DNA of 64,000 nucleotides, from the NCBI GenBank assembly GCA_039191605.1, contig JBCCXL010000001.1, forward strand, positions 372,001-436,000. Direction: 5' to 3'. The position numbers and the translations under genes were made by a program. This DNA comes from JBCCXL01 sp039191605 (GTDB taxonomy: Bacteria > Acidobacteriota > Thermoanaerobaculia > Multivoradales > JAHZIX01). Shown here one piece after another: positions 26,285-34,052 of this stretch; position 1 is the first letter of the stretch, and each line of letters begins with the position of its first letter. A model generated the notes under the pieces. It saw only the letters and a program-made list of their open reading frames with translations. It made no database searches and was not told where the DNA came from.

Positions 26285-27652
26285 TCAGAGACTCAACACG
26301 GGATCCCGGCGCACCAGAACTAGGGTCTGGTCGTCCGCCGGAGCAACGTAGTCGATGAAGTGATCGCTGGCCTCGAAGATCGCGTCGACCACGTCCTTCA
26401 GCTCGCCGCCTTCCGCCCTCGTCTGAGACCGCCACTCCTGAAGCTGCCGCGCTTGGACCTGGTGCGCCACCTCGGCCATGCGCTGCAGGCCAAACTCTTC
26501 ATCGTCGCCGTTGCGCGCCTCGGGAATGCCGTCGGTGTAGAGAACCAGAATGTCCCCGGGCTCGAGCCGGGCGCTGCGCTGATGGTAGCGAGCGGGCACC
26601 GGGAGCCCCATCACTCGGCCGGTGCTAGGCAGGTTGTCGATGCGACCGTCCGCTCGCAGGATCAGAGGCGGGATATGTCCAGCATTGACGTAGGAGATGC
26701 GCCCATCAGCGCTGAGCTCCAGGCAGACCAGCGAGATGAAGCGGCTGCCGGTGCCGCCGGCGCGGGTCACTCGGCTCAGCGCTTCGACGGCGCAGAGCAG
26801 GCCGCGGCGATCTTCCGCCGCCATCCGCAATCCCACCACCGCATCCCGGGCCTGGAGAGCCGCTGGCAGACCATGGCCAGTGGCGTCTCCGAGAGCGATG
26901 CCCAGGGTCGGGCCATCGTCCTCGTGCCGCTGGCGAAAGTCGTAGAGATCTCCCCCCACCAATTCCGCGGGGCGAGCACGGAATGCGATCTCGAAACCCG
27001 GGAAGTCCGGCGCCTTCGTCGGCAATAACGAGGTCTGTACCTGTCGCGCCTCGTGAATCGAGGTGATCAGATCCCGCTGGCGGAGGGCGATGTCAGAGGC
27101 CGATTTGAGGGTGGTGAGGGCGTAAATCAGCTCAGCGTCCGGCACGGAATCGGCCACCGGTTCGGACAGCGTGAAGGAGATGAAGATATCCGTCGCCGGC
27201 CCGACCACGATGCCGGCGAAGGGGCCACCGCCGATGGGGGCCTCGAGGGAGGCGTCATAGCGGGGATCCGAGGGCCGCACCAGCACCCAGCCACGCTCCA
27301 GCAGATCTGCGACCACCGGATAGCGCGCCGGTACCTGATAACCGAGGGGCACCCCGCCACCATCTCCTTCTTTGGCGAAGAGCTCGAAGGTCTCCCCTTC
27401 GCGGCGATACGCCCGGCCACCGAGAAAGATCGGCGCTGGAGCCTCCGGATCATCGGCCTCCGCCGAGGATTCGGTGAGGCTCTTGAGGAGATAAAGGGCG
27501 ACCTCCTCGGCACCGCCGGGCGCACCCAAGGAAACCATCAACCGCCGCAAACTGCGGTAAAGGCGATAGACCGGTAGCGAACGCGGGCTGCGAGCCTGGT
27601 CGTCCCCGACAGCGGTCAGGGGCGGAAGAGACAACAGATCGGTAGGTGTCAT
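26285..27652 (-). CDS. SpoIIE/RsbU-type PP2C phosphatase with N-terminal sensor
   Basis: 455 residues. An N-terminal GAF-like sensory region (about 25-200) leads through a helix (SDIALRQRDLITSIHEARQVQTSLLP) into the PP2C-like SpoIIE domain. Metal and core motifs are VGGDLYDF, LGIALGDATGHGLPAALQA, FISLVCLELSADGRISYVNA (GH follows), GDILVLYTDGIPEA and APADDQTLVLVRR. Such enzymes usually dephosphorylate an anti-anti-sigma (STAS) partner; none is in the window. ATG 27652 has GGAG 9 bases upstream and is preferred over an upstream TTG at 27682. Confidence 0.9.
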   Translation of the reverse strand: MTPTDLLSLPPLTAVGDDQARSPRSLPVYRLYRSLRRLMVSLGAPGGAEEVALYLLKSLTESSAEADDPEAPAPIFLGGRAYRREGETFELFAKEGDGGGVPLGYQVPARYPVVADLLERGWVLVRPSDPRYDASLEAPIGGGPFAGIVVGPATDIFISFTLSEPVADSVPDAELIYALTTLKSASDIALRQRDLITSIHEARQVQTSLLPTKAPDFPGFEIAFRARPAELVGGDLYDFRQRHEDDGPTLGIALGDATGHGLPAALQARDAVVGLRMAAEDRRGLLCAVEALSRVTRAGGTGSRFISLVCLELSADGRISYVNAGHIPPLILRADGRIDNLPSTGRVMGLPVPARYHQRSARLEPGDILVLYTDGIPEARNGDDEEFGLQRMAEVAHQVQARQLQEWRSQTRAEGGELKDVVDAIFEASDHFIDYVAPADDQTLVLVRRDPVLSL

Positions 27653-28010
27653 AGCCGTAGCTCCGCGGCAAGCGGAGAGCAAGGGCAGCGGGAGCGCCGT
27701 AAGGAGAGTTTAGGAGAAAGGAAATCGACGACAAAGGTCTCGACGACCCGCCGCGGGGTCAGCAGGGAGAGCATACAGCATCCCCTCAAAGGTCGTAGAG
27801 GCGATCGTTCTGGATACCCTCGAGGACTCCTTCTTTGGATTCATCAGCAGGGGAATGTGCACGGCGGAGCGCAGGCAGAACAGCGCAGGCAGAACAGCGC
27901 AGGCAGAGGCTGCTTCCAGAAAGGCCGAAACCTTCCAACAGGCCTGGACGAAAGACCTTATCGAGAGACGATAGATCCCCGCCCACCCGAGCCGCCCCCC
28001 AGGAGGAGCT
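27653..28010. other. Divergent intergenic region of 358 bp
   Basis: It lies between the minus-strand phosphatase and the plus-strand propeller gene. It has no supported gene. It contains the 14-bp triple repeat at 27869-27910, and an AGGAGG at 28001-28006 that serves the propeller gene. Confidence 0.5.
27869..27910 (+). repeat. 14-bp tandem repeat, three units
   Basis: gcgcaggcagaaca, gcgcaggcagaaca, gcgcaggcagaggc, in non-coding DNA upstream of the propeller gene. Confidence 0.85.
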
Positions 28011-29126
28011 ATGCCCCCTCGCCACACCCATCCCGTGATGTCCCAGCTCCAGAGGCCTCAGCTCCAGAGGCCTCAGCTCCAGAGGCCTCAGCTCCAGAGA
28101 GCCCACTCCTCGAGAACCCAGACTCGGAGCCTTGGCGCCATCATCCTTGGCTCCCTTCTCAGCCTCGCCTTCTGCACCTCCCTCGCCGCCGCAGAGCGAG
28201 CCTCGACCCCGGGGAAGATCTTGTTGATCTACCTCGACACCACCAGCGGCAACGGCGACCTTTACGCCATCGACGCCGTGAACCCCGAGGCCCAACCCCA
28301 GCGAGTCACGAACTCGGAGCTGGCGGAGGGGGCTCCGCGCTGGGATGCGGCCGGACAGCGGGTAGTCTTCGCCCGCAGCGGCCCGGACGATGAGCCCCAG
28401 CGCTTCCTGGTACCCCTCACCGGCGATAGCCCGCAGGAGTCGAAGAGCTCTGAGGGCGCGCTGTTGATCAACCCTGCTGGAGACGAGGTCCCTTCCTGGG
28501 CTCCCGTCGTCTCGCCGAAAGGCTTCGCCATCGCCTACTCCGCGGTAGTAGGGGACAACGCGGATCTCTACCTGGCGCAAGGGGACGGCACTTCCCCCAA
28601 GCGCCTCACCGAGCACCCCGGCCGGGACATCCAGCCAGTCTTCTCGCCGGACGGGAGCCTGCTCGCCTTCACCTCCGACCGCAGCGGCAACAGCGAGGTG
28701 TGGGTGCTCGACCCATGGGATCCTGAATCAGAAGCGGTAAACGTCACCTCCCACCCAGCTCAGGAGGGGCATCCCGCCTGGTTCCCGGACGGCGAGCATC
28801 TGCTGGTGTATTCCAGCCGCAGCGGCGGAGCCGATCTCTACCGAGTCGCGCTTCCAGCCGCGCTGCGCTCCGATGCGAGCTCCCCCGAGCCCAAGAGAGA
28901 TGAGGAGGCCCTAGCTCTCACCGTCGGCGATGATCTCGAGCTCCTCGGCTCGATTTCCCCAGACGGGCGATGGCTAGCCTTCGGTTCTAGTCGCGGTGGC
29001 GACTGGAATCTGTGGCTTCAGGAGCTCGGGACGGACGGAGCTCCGCAAGGGCAGGCCCGCGCTCTCACCAGCTCCAAAGGCTTCCAGGGCGATCCCCACT
29101 GGATCCCCGCCTCCGCTCTTCGCTGA
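28011..29126 (+). CDS. Exported WD40-like (PD40/TolB-type) beta-propeller protein
   Basis: 371 residues. After a ~38-residue N-terminal extension there is a signal-like segment (SLGAIILGSLLSLAFCTSLA), then a propeller built of PD40 repeats: NGDLYAIDAVN, RWDAAGQRVVFARSG, PVFSPDGSLLAFTSDRSGNS, HPAWFPDGEHLLVYSSRSGG, SISPDGRWLAFGSSRGGDW. It resembles TolB's C-terminal domain but lacks TolB's N-terminal domain, so a general periplasmic scaffold is likelier. The extension contains QLQRP four times, from a 15-bp repeat. ATG 28011 follows AGGAGG with 4-base spacing; ATG 28038 is an alternative. Confidence 0.82.
   Translation: MPPRHTHPVMSQLQRPQLQRPQLQRPQLQRAHSSRTQTRSLGAIILGSLLSLAFCTSLAAAERASTPGKILLIYLDTTSGNGDLYAIDAVNPEAQPQRVTNSELAEGAPRWDAAGQRVVFARSGPDDEPQRFLVPLTGDSPQESKSSEGALLINPAGDEVPSWAPVVSPKGFAIAYSAVVGDNADLYLAQGDGTSPKRLTEHPGRDIQPVFSPDGSLLAFTSDRSGNSEVWVLDPWDPESEAVNVTSHPAQEGHPAWFPDGEHLLVYSSRSGGADLYRVALPAALRSDASSPEPKRDEEALALTVGDDLELLGSISPDGRWLAFGSSRGGDWNLWLQELGTDGAPQGQARALTSSKGFQGDPHWIPASALR
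28044..28100 (+). repeat. 15-bp tandem repeat, 3.8 units
   Basis: Three exact copies of cagctccagaggcct (28044-28088) and a partial fourth, encoding QLQRP-QLQRP-QLQRP-QLQRA before the signal segment of the propeller protein. Confidence 0.93.
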
Positions 29127-29236
29127 CGGTTTCTGCGCTGCCGCGAACATTTGAGCGAAGACTTCGAGTCGAGGACTCCAAACCGAGAAATTGAAGCTGA
29201 GCCCAAAAGTCAGGCTGAACCGAGCCGTGGCCTGCC

Positions 29237-29263
29237 GCGTAGATATCTACGCCCTGCTATACT
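29237..29263 (+). promoter_or_regulatory. 16-bp palindrome abutting a -10 element
   Basis: GCGTAGATATCTACGC (29237-29252) is a perfect palindrome. Five bases later comes TATACT (29258-29263), a near-consensus -10. There is no -35 match at the right distance (29235-29240 reads ccgcgt). The palindrome therefore occupies the -35/spacer region of the likely subtilase promoter, as expected for a regulator-dependent promoter (inference). Confidence 0.6.
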
Positions 29264-29331
29264 TTTTGTCTTCATCCTGACCGGCTCTGCGAGCTCGTGA
29301 AGAGCTCCAGGAGACAGCCTTTGGAGGCTTC

Positions 29332-31581
29332 ATGACACCTCGGATTTTCTCTTCTCGCCGCGGCCTCCGCCGTTCTCGTACCGCCCTCGCAACCCTTGGA
29401 CTTCTGCTCTGTGCAGGATCGCTGATCCCCTCCGCGGCCGGTGCCGCCGAAGGGCGCGACCAGGTCCTGTTGCGCACCGCGACGCTCTCCAATGCCGATG
29501 CGGCCCGGGGAGCTGACCTGGCACCTGGCCTCCGCGCCTCCGCTGCCGAGACCATGGTGATCATCAAGTATGGCGCTCCGGTGAGCCAGGCTCAGCGCCT
29601 GGCCCTGGAGGAGCGGGCCTCGATCTACTCCTACCTGCCCCATGACGCCTTCTTGGTGCGCTCCCATTCCGGCGCCGGGCTGCTGAGCCAGCTGCCGCCG
29701 GGCGCCCTCTGGGCGAGCCCCCTCCACCCCGGCTGGAAGCTCGCGCCAGAGCTCTCGAACCTGGCGACCAACGCCGCCGCCAGGGCTACCGACGAGACCG
29801 TCCCGGTGCTTCTGACCTTCAGCCGAGAAGCGCTACAGGCCAGCGCCGTGGCCGGGGCGTCTCGCTTCGGCTCGGTCGTCGGCGCCGCCGAGACCTCCCG
29901 AGGCTTGCGGGTTCGCGTGCTGGCCCACCCTTCCCAACTCGCCCCGCAGCTCGACGCCCTCGCTCGCCTGCCAGAGCTGATTTGGGCGGCGCCGGAAGGG
30001 CGTCGAGTGCTGCTCAACGACACCACCTCCTACATCGGCCAGACCGGCCCCTCCGGCGGCACCGCCACTCCCCTCCACGACGCCGGCCTGCTGGGTCAGG
30101 GACAGGTGGTAGCGGTGCTGGACACCGGCATCGACCCGGACATGTGCTATTTCCGTGAGGCCAGCGGCGCCCTGCCGCCGGTCAACGCCTGCGACGGCGG
30201 AACCCTCTTCGACGATAGTCGGCGCAAGCTGATCGCGGTGAATTTCCTGTGGTCCGGCGACTGCAACGGCGGTATCGGCTCGAACGAATGGGATAACCAC
30301 GATCACGGCACCCACGTCGCCGGCACAGTAGCGGGAGACAACCTCGCCAACGTCGGCACCCGAGACAGCGGCGACGGCATGGCGCCAGCGGCACAGCTGG
30401 TGATCCAGGACGGCGGCATTCAATTCGACAATTGCGCCGACCTGCCAGGTCTCGGCTGCCCGGTGGTGGACCTCGAGCCGATCTTCCAGCAGACCTACGA
30501 TCAGGGCGCTCGGATCCACACCAACTCCTGGGGCGACCGGGAGAACTTCTCGCCGCAGAACCTCTACAGCGCCGGTAGCGAAGACGCCGACGCCTTCATG
30601 CGGGAACACCCGGACTTTCTGCTGGTCTTCGCTGCCGGCAACTCCGGTCCCTCCAGCCAGACCGTCGGCAGCCCGGCCACCGCGAAGAACGTCCTCGCCG
30701 TTGGCGCCACGCTGCGGGCCGGTGGGTCGAACTCCATGGCCAGCTTCTCCAGCTGCGGGCCCACCGACGACGGCCGCATCAAGCCTGACCTCACCAACCC
30801 GGGCTCCAGCATTCAGAGCGCCAATAGCGACAACAACACCGGCAGCAACAACTGCAACCAGCGCTCCATGAGCGGTACCAGCATGGCGGCTCCCGGAGCC
30901 GCCGGCTTCGCTGCTCTCGCGCGGCAGTACTTCACCGCCGGCTATTACCCCAGCGGGGTCGCTAGCCCGCTGCAGGCCTTCACCCCTTCGGCGGCCTTGG
31001 TCAAGGCCGTGTTGGTGCACTCCGCCTCGGACATGAGCGGCGCCGGGCCGGTGCCGGACAACTGCCAGGGCTGGGGCCGCCTGCAGCTTGCCGAGGCGCT
31101 CTATCTGCCCGGTGATGATCGCGCCCTGTGGGTCAAAGACGCCACTCCGGGCTTCCTCGACGGCTCCACCGGTCAGACCTACACCTACCGCTTCCAGGTC
31201 GAGGCTGGAGAGGCCCTGAAGATCACCCTCGGCTGGACCGACGCTCCCTCCACGCCGGCAGCCTCCACTCACCTGGTGCAGGATCTCGACCTCTCCGTCC
31301 GCGCCCCGGGCTCTTCCTCCTTCCAGGGCAATGTCTTCAGCGCCGGCTCCTCCACCGCCGGCGGCAGCGCCGATCGAGTCAACAACCTGGAGCAGATCTA
31401 CCTCCCCACCCCCTCCGCAGGCGTGTATGAGGTGGACGTCCACGCCTTCAACCTTCCCGACGGCGCCCAGCCCTACTCCCTGGTGGTTACCGGAGATGCC
31501 CAAGCGCTGCCGGCCGTCGAGGTCTTCGGCAATGGCTTCGAGACCGGCAACACGGACAATTGGAGCACGCTCTTCCCTTGA
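29332..31581 (+). CDS. Secreted subtilisin-like (S8) serine protease
   Basis: 749 residues. Signal peptide about 1-39 (ALATLGLLLCAGSLIPSAAGA). A propeptide-like region follows to about 240. The S8 catalytic domain has Asp264 (VLDTGID), His325 (DHGTHVAGT) and Ser517 (SGTSMAAP), with oxyanion Asn in AAGNSGPSS. It carries several cysteine pairs (for example DMCYFR, NACDGG). A C-terminal beta domain (about 610-725, P/jelly-roll-like, ALKITLGWTDAPS) precedes the tail EVFGNGFETGNTDNWS. That tail matches a motif common at the end of exported proteins in several soil and marine phyla. ATG 29332 has GGAGG 4 bases upstream. Confidence 0.93.
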   Translation: MTPRIFSSRRGLRRSRTALATLGLLLCAGSLIPSAAGAAEGRDQVLLRTATLSNADAARGADLAPGLRASAAETMVIIKYGAPVSQAQRLALEERASIYSYLPHDAFLVRSHSGAGLLSQLPPGALWASPLHPGWKLAPELSNLATNAAARATDETVPVLLTFSREALQASAVAGASRFGSVVGAAETSRGLRVRVLAHPSQLAPQLDALARLPELIWAAPEGRRVLLNDTTSYIGQTGPSGGTATPLHDAGLLGQGQVVAVLDTGIDPDMCYFREASGALPPVNACDGGTLFDDSRRKLIAVNFLWSGDCNGGIGSNEWDNHDHGTHVAGTVAGDNLANVGTRDSGDGMAPAAQLVIQDGGIQFDNCADLPGLGCPVVDLEPIFQQTYDQGARIHTNSWGDRENFSPQNLYSAGSEDADAFMREHPDFLLVFAAGNSGPSSQTVGSPATAKNVLAVGATLRAGGSNSMASFSSCGPTDDGRIKPDLTNPGSSIQSANSDNNTGSNNCNQRSMSGTSMAAPGAAGFAALARQYFTAGYYPSGVASPLQAFTPSAALVKAVLVHSASDMSGAGPVPDNCQGWGRLQLAEALYLPGDDRALWVKDATPGFLDGSTGQTYTYRFQVEAGEALKITLGWTDAPSTPAASTHLVQDLDLSVRAPGSSSFQGNVFSAGSSTAGGSADRVNNLEQIYLPTPSAGVYEVDVHAFNLPDGAQPYSLVVTGDAQALPAVEVFGNGFETGNTDNWSTLFP

Positions 31582-31649
31582 ATGGGCGTCCCTTGAATGG
31601 GCGTCCCTTGAATGGGCGTCCCGTGAACCGGCTTCCCTTGAACGATCGC
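31575..31649 (+). repeat. 15-bp tandem repeat, five units, across the protease stop codon
   Basis: Three exact copies of cccttgaatgggcgt (31575-31619), then cccgtgaaccggctt and cccttgaacgatcgc. The protease stop TGA (31579-31581) lies in unit one. Because the unit is a multiple of three, each later unit repeats a TGA in the same frame. Confidence 0.92.
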
Positions 31650-31667
31650 CTACCTAAGGAGAGTTCT

Positions 31668-32321
31668 ATGTCGAGAATCGCGTCGATCCCCTGGATCGTA
31701 GTTTTGATCGCGTTCTTGATCGCACCGGTCTTCTCGGTACTCGTCGAGGCAAGCCCAGCCCGGGCTCAGGACCCTGATGTAGTGACCAAGACGGAGATCC
31801 CGGATCCGCCTCCCGAGTCTGAGCTTCCCCAAATTCCGCCGGACGCCGATGACGAGGGGTACTCCGTCCAGGTCCAGCAGCAGGGAACCCAACTGACCGC
31901 CGGGATTCGCTTCCAAGCCACCGTTGCCGAGCTCGATTCACGCTTGGCGGAAGTGCTTCCGAAGGTCTATTCCTACGTTCAGGAGCAGGGCCTCGAACCC
32001 GGAACTCCCTATAGCCTGTACCTCGCCTCGGAGGGAGCGACGCTAGATATCGAGGCAGGGGTCTTGGTGGATGCCCCCGTCGCCAAGACGGAAGAGATTC
32101 TCCCGGGAAGCCTGCCCCAAGGGGCGGCGATCCACACGATGCACCCCGGGCCCTACACCAATCTCTTCCAGGCCCACCGTGCATTGAACACCTGGTTGGA
32201 GACTCACCAACGCCGCGGAGGCAAGATTTGGGAGCTCTACCTCACCGACCCCGGGCTAGAACCCGACCCCCGGAAGTGGCGAACGGCGGTCTACCAAAGC
32301 CTCGAGAGCGAGGGACCCTGA
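31668..32321 (+). CDS. Exported GyrI-like small-molecule-binding protein
   Basis: 217 residues. A hydrophobic N-terminus (WIVVLIAFLIAPVFSVLVEASPARA) is a signal peptide or anchor. It is followed by a Pro/Asp-rich linker and a GyrI-like/AraC effector-binding domain (about 65-217): LAEVLPKVYSYVQEQGL, IEAGVLVDAPVAK, GAAIHTMHPGPYTNLFQAHR, LNTWLETHQRRGGKIWELYL. This domain binds small ligands in BmrR/Rob-type regulators and in GyrI. Here it is without a DNA-binding domain and apparently outside the cytoplasm. ATG 31668 has AGGAG 6 bases upstream. It lies 86 bp after the protease, across the 15-bp repeats. Confidence 0.82.
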   Translation: MSRIASIPWIVVLIAFLIAPVFSVLVEASPARAQDPDVVTKTEIPDPPPESELPQIPPDADDEGYSVQVQQQGTQLTAGIRFQATVAELDSRLAEVLPKVYSYVQEQGLEPGTPYSLYLASEGATLDIEAGVLVDAPVAKTEEILPGSLPQGAAIHTMHPGPYTNLFQAHRALNTWLETHQRRGGKIWELYLTDPGLEPDPRKWRTAVYQSLESEGP

Positions 32322-32382
32322 ACCCATCTCCCGGATCCCGAAAGGGCCCGAAGATACAAGGCTCCCCAAAGGAGCGAGCTCG

Positions 32383-33693
32383 CTATTTGTTCCTGACCGC
32401 TGACTGCACCAAGGGCGCTACTCGGGGAATCAACAACAGGCCCGGAAGCGCCAGCACGGTCGTAAGGGCAAAATACGGCCCGTAGCCCAGCGCGTCCGCC
32501 GCCAGGCCGGAGAAGCCCCCCACCAGCTCCCGGGGCAGCGCGGAGAGCGCCGTCAGCACCGCGAAGCGGGTGGCCGCCGCCTCCTTCCCACAGAGGGCCA
32601 TGAGAAAGGCCAGGAAGGCGGTGACCGCCAGGCCCTGGCAGAAGTTCTCCACCAGGGTGACGGTCCACAGACCCGCGCGTCCCAGATCGAGAGCGGCGGC
32701 AAGGGCATAGCCGAGGTTCGAGAGCCCCTGAGCCAAACCGAAGAAGAGGAGGGCGGGAATAGTTCCCCAACGCGCCGTTCCCCAGCCCCCCAGCAGCGCA
32801 CCCAAAACCGAAGCGAGAGTCCCCAGGGTCACCGCGACGGCACCGATCTCCGCCGTGCCATAGCCGGCATCGACCCAGAAGGGCAGGGTCATCGGCGAGA
32901 GGGCGTAATCCCCCACCTTGTAGAGCAACACCAACAGCAGCGCGGGCAGCATCGCCGGCTGCCGAAGCCAGCGCAGCGACGCCGAAACCAGGCTCTTCAT
33001 CGAGGCCGACGAGGTGCTCTTTCTACCTTCCGGTACCCGCAGGGCCGCGAGAGACGCGACCCCCAGCAGCAGCGCCAGCAGCCACCAGGTGGTCGGCCAC
33101 CCAATCTTCGGCCCCAGGGCCAGCAGCGCACCGCCGCCGGCCGCCATGGCGAAGCGATAGGCCACCACTCGAACGGAGTTGATGGGCCCCTCCTGCCCTG
33201 GCTCCGCGAGCTCTACGGCATAGGCGTCCAACGCCACGTCCTGAGTTGCCGACGCCAGAGTGAAGAGAAAGAGAAGAGCGATGAAGCCCGCCCCCCAGAG
33301 CAGCGCTTCTTGGCCCATGGCCATCGCCTGACCGGCACAGGAGAGAGCCATGAAGGCGAGGGCCGCCGAGATCCAGTGACGACGCTGACCGAAGCGATCG
33401 ACCAAGGGCGCCCAGAAGACTTTGATGGTCCACGGCAGCGAGAGCAGGCTGATCAACCCCACCGCCGTCAACGAAGCCCCCGCCTGACGCCAGATCACCG
33501 GCCACACCTTTTGGGCGATGACCAAAGGCAGGCCCGAAGCGATGTAAAGAGCTCCAAGAAGCGCCAGCTTGGAGCCCAGCGAGAGCCGAGGGCGCGAAAT
33601 AACGGGCCCCGCTTCGGTGTTAACGGAAGCTGCGGAAGGCGCATTCTCCCCAGCAGGGGGCGCGGATCCGCCGCCAGAGGAGGAGGACGGCAT
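32383..33693 (-). CDS. AmpG-like MFS permease
   Basis: 436 residues, about 12 membrane spans after a ~35-residue Ser/Ala/Gly-rich N-terminus. AmpG/acetyl-CoA-transporter-type features include ALYIASGLPLVIAQKVWPV, LPWTIKVFWAPLVDRFGQRR and ATQDVALDAYAVELAEPG. AmpG imports anhydromuropeptides from peptidoglycan turnover; the assignment is at family level and the substrate is unproven. It converges on the GyrI-like gene and has no operon partner. Confidence 0.82.
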   Translation of the reverse strand: MPSSSSGGGSAPPAGENAPSAASVNTEAGPVISRPRLSLGSKLALLGALYIASGLPLVIAQKVWPVIWRQAGASLTAVGLISLLSLPWTIKVFWAPLVDRFGQRRHWISAALAFMALSCAGQAMAMGQEALLWGAGFIALLFLFTLASATQDVALDAYAVELAEPGQEGPINSVRVVAYRFAMAAGGGALLALGPKIGWPTTWWLLALLLGVASLAALRVPEGRKSTSSASMKSLVSASLRWLRQPAMLPALLLVLLYKVGDYALSPMTLPFWVDAGYGTAEIGAVAVTLGTLASVLGALLGGWGTARWGTIPALLFFGLAQGLSNLGYALAAALDLGRAGLWTVTLVENFCQGLAVTAFLAFLMALCGKEAAATRFAVLTALSALPRELVGGFSGLAADALGYGPYFALTTVLALPGLLLIPRVAPLVQSAVRNK

Positions 33694-34052
33694 GGGAGCT
33701 ATTGTACGAGCCGACGCGGACTACAATGGCTTTTCGGCGCCTCAAGGCCAAAGAACGCCACGACATCAAAAAACACTGCGATGTCAAAAAGCGCGATGTC
33801 AAAAAGCGCGATGTCAAAAAGCAGTGGCCTGATCCCGCCCGACTTCTTCTGCACCCTCCCTTACCCCGCCTCATTCAATCCACGGCCCAGCAGATCCAGA
33901 GATAGCGCAGCGCAGCGATCACCGCGTCGCAAGCCGCTCCTTCTCGGCCCCCTGCATCCAGACCTCTTGGACCCGGAGCTCTCTATCCGGCCCCCCATTC
34001 ACTGGTCCCATTCACTAGGCCCCCCTTGATCGACCTCAGCCCACGATCCCCC
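33694..34052. other. Divergent intergenic region of 359 bp
   Basis: It separates the permease (minus) from the MA-like peptidase (plus). The only recognisable structure is the 15-bp repeat at 33778-33822 with a degenerate copy just before it. No gene is supported. Confidence 0.5.
33778..33822 (+). repeat. 15-bp tandem repeat, three exact units
   Basis: gcgatgtcaaaaagc three times without a mismatch, preceded by the related cgacatcaaaaaac at 33761. The A-runs fall every 15 bp, out of phase with the ~10.5-bp helical turn. Confidence 0.93.

Noticed and set aside
27786..28616. Minus-strand open frame with LELRP repeats
   Set aside because: The repeats are the reverse reading of the 15-bp array in the propeller gene, and the rest mirrors that gene.
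29833..31503. Long minus-strand open frame opposite the subtilase
   Set aside because: It overlaps the complete catalytic domain of the subtilase. The translation is Gly/Val/Ala-rich and featureless.
33778..33822. CRISPR array
   Set aside because: The units are contiguous 15-bp copies with no spacers and no cas genes nearby. The same holds for every other repeat in the window.
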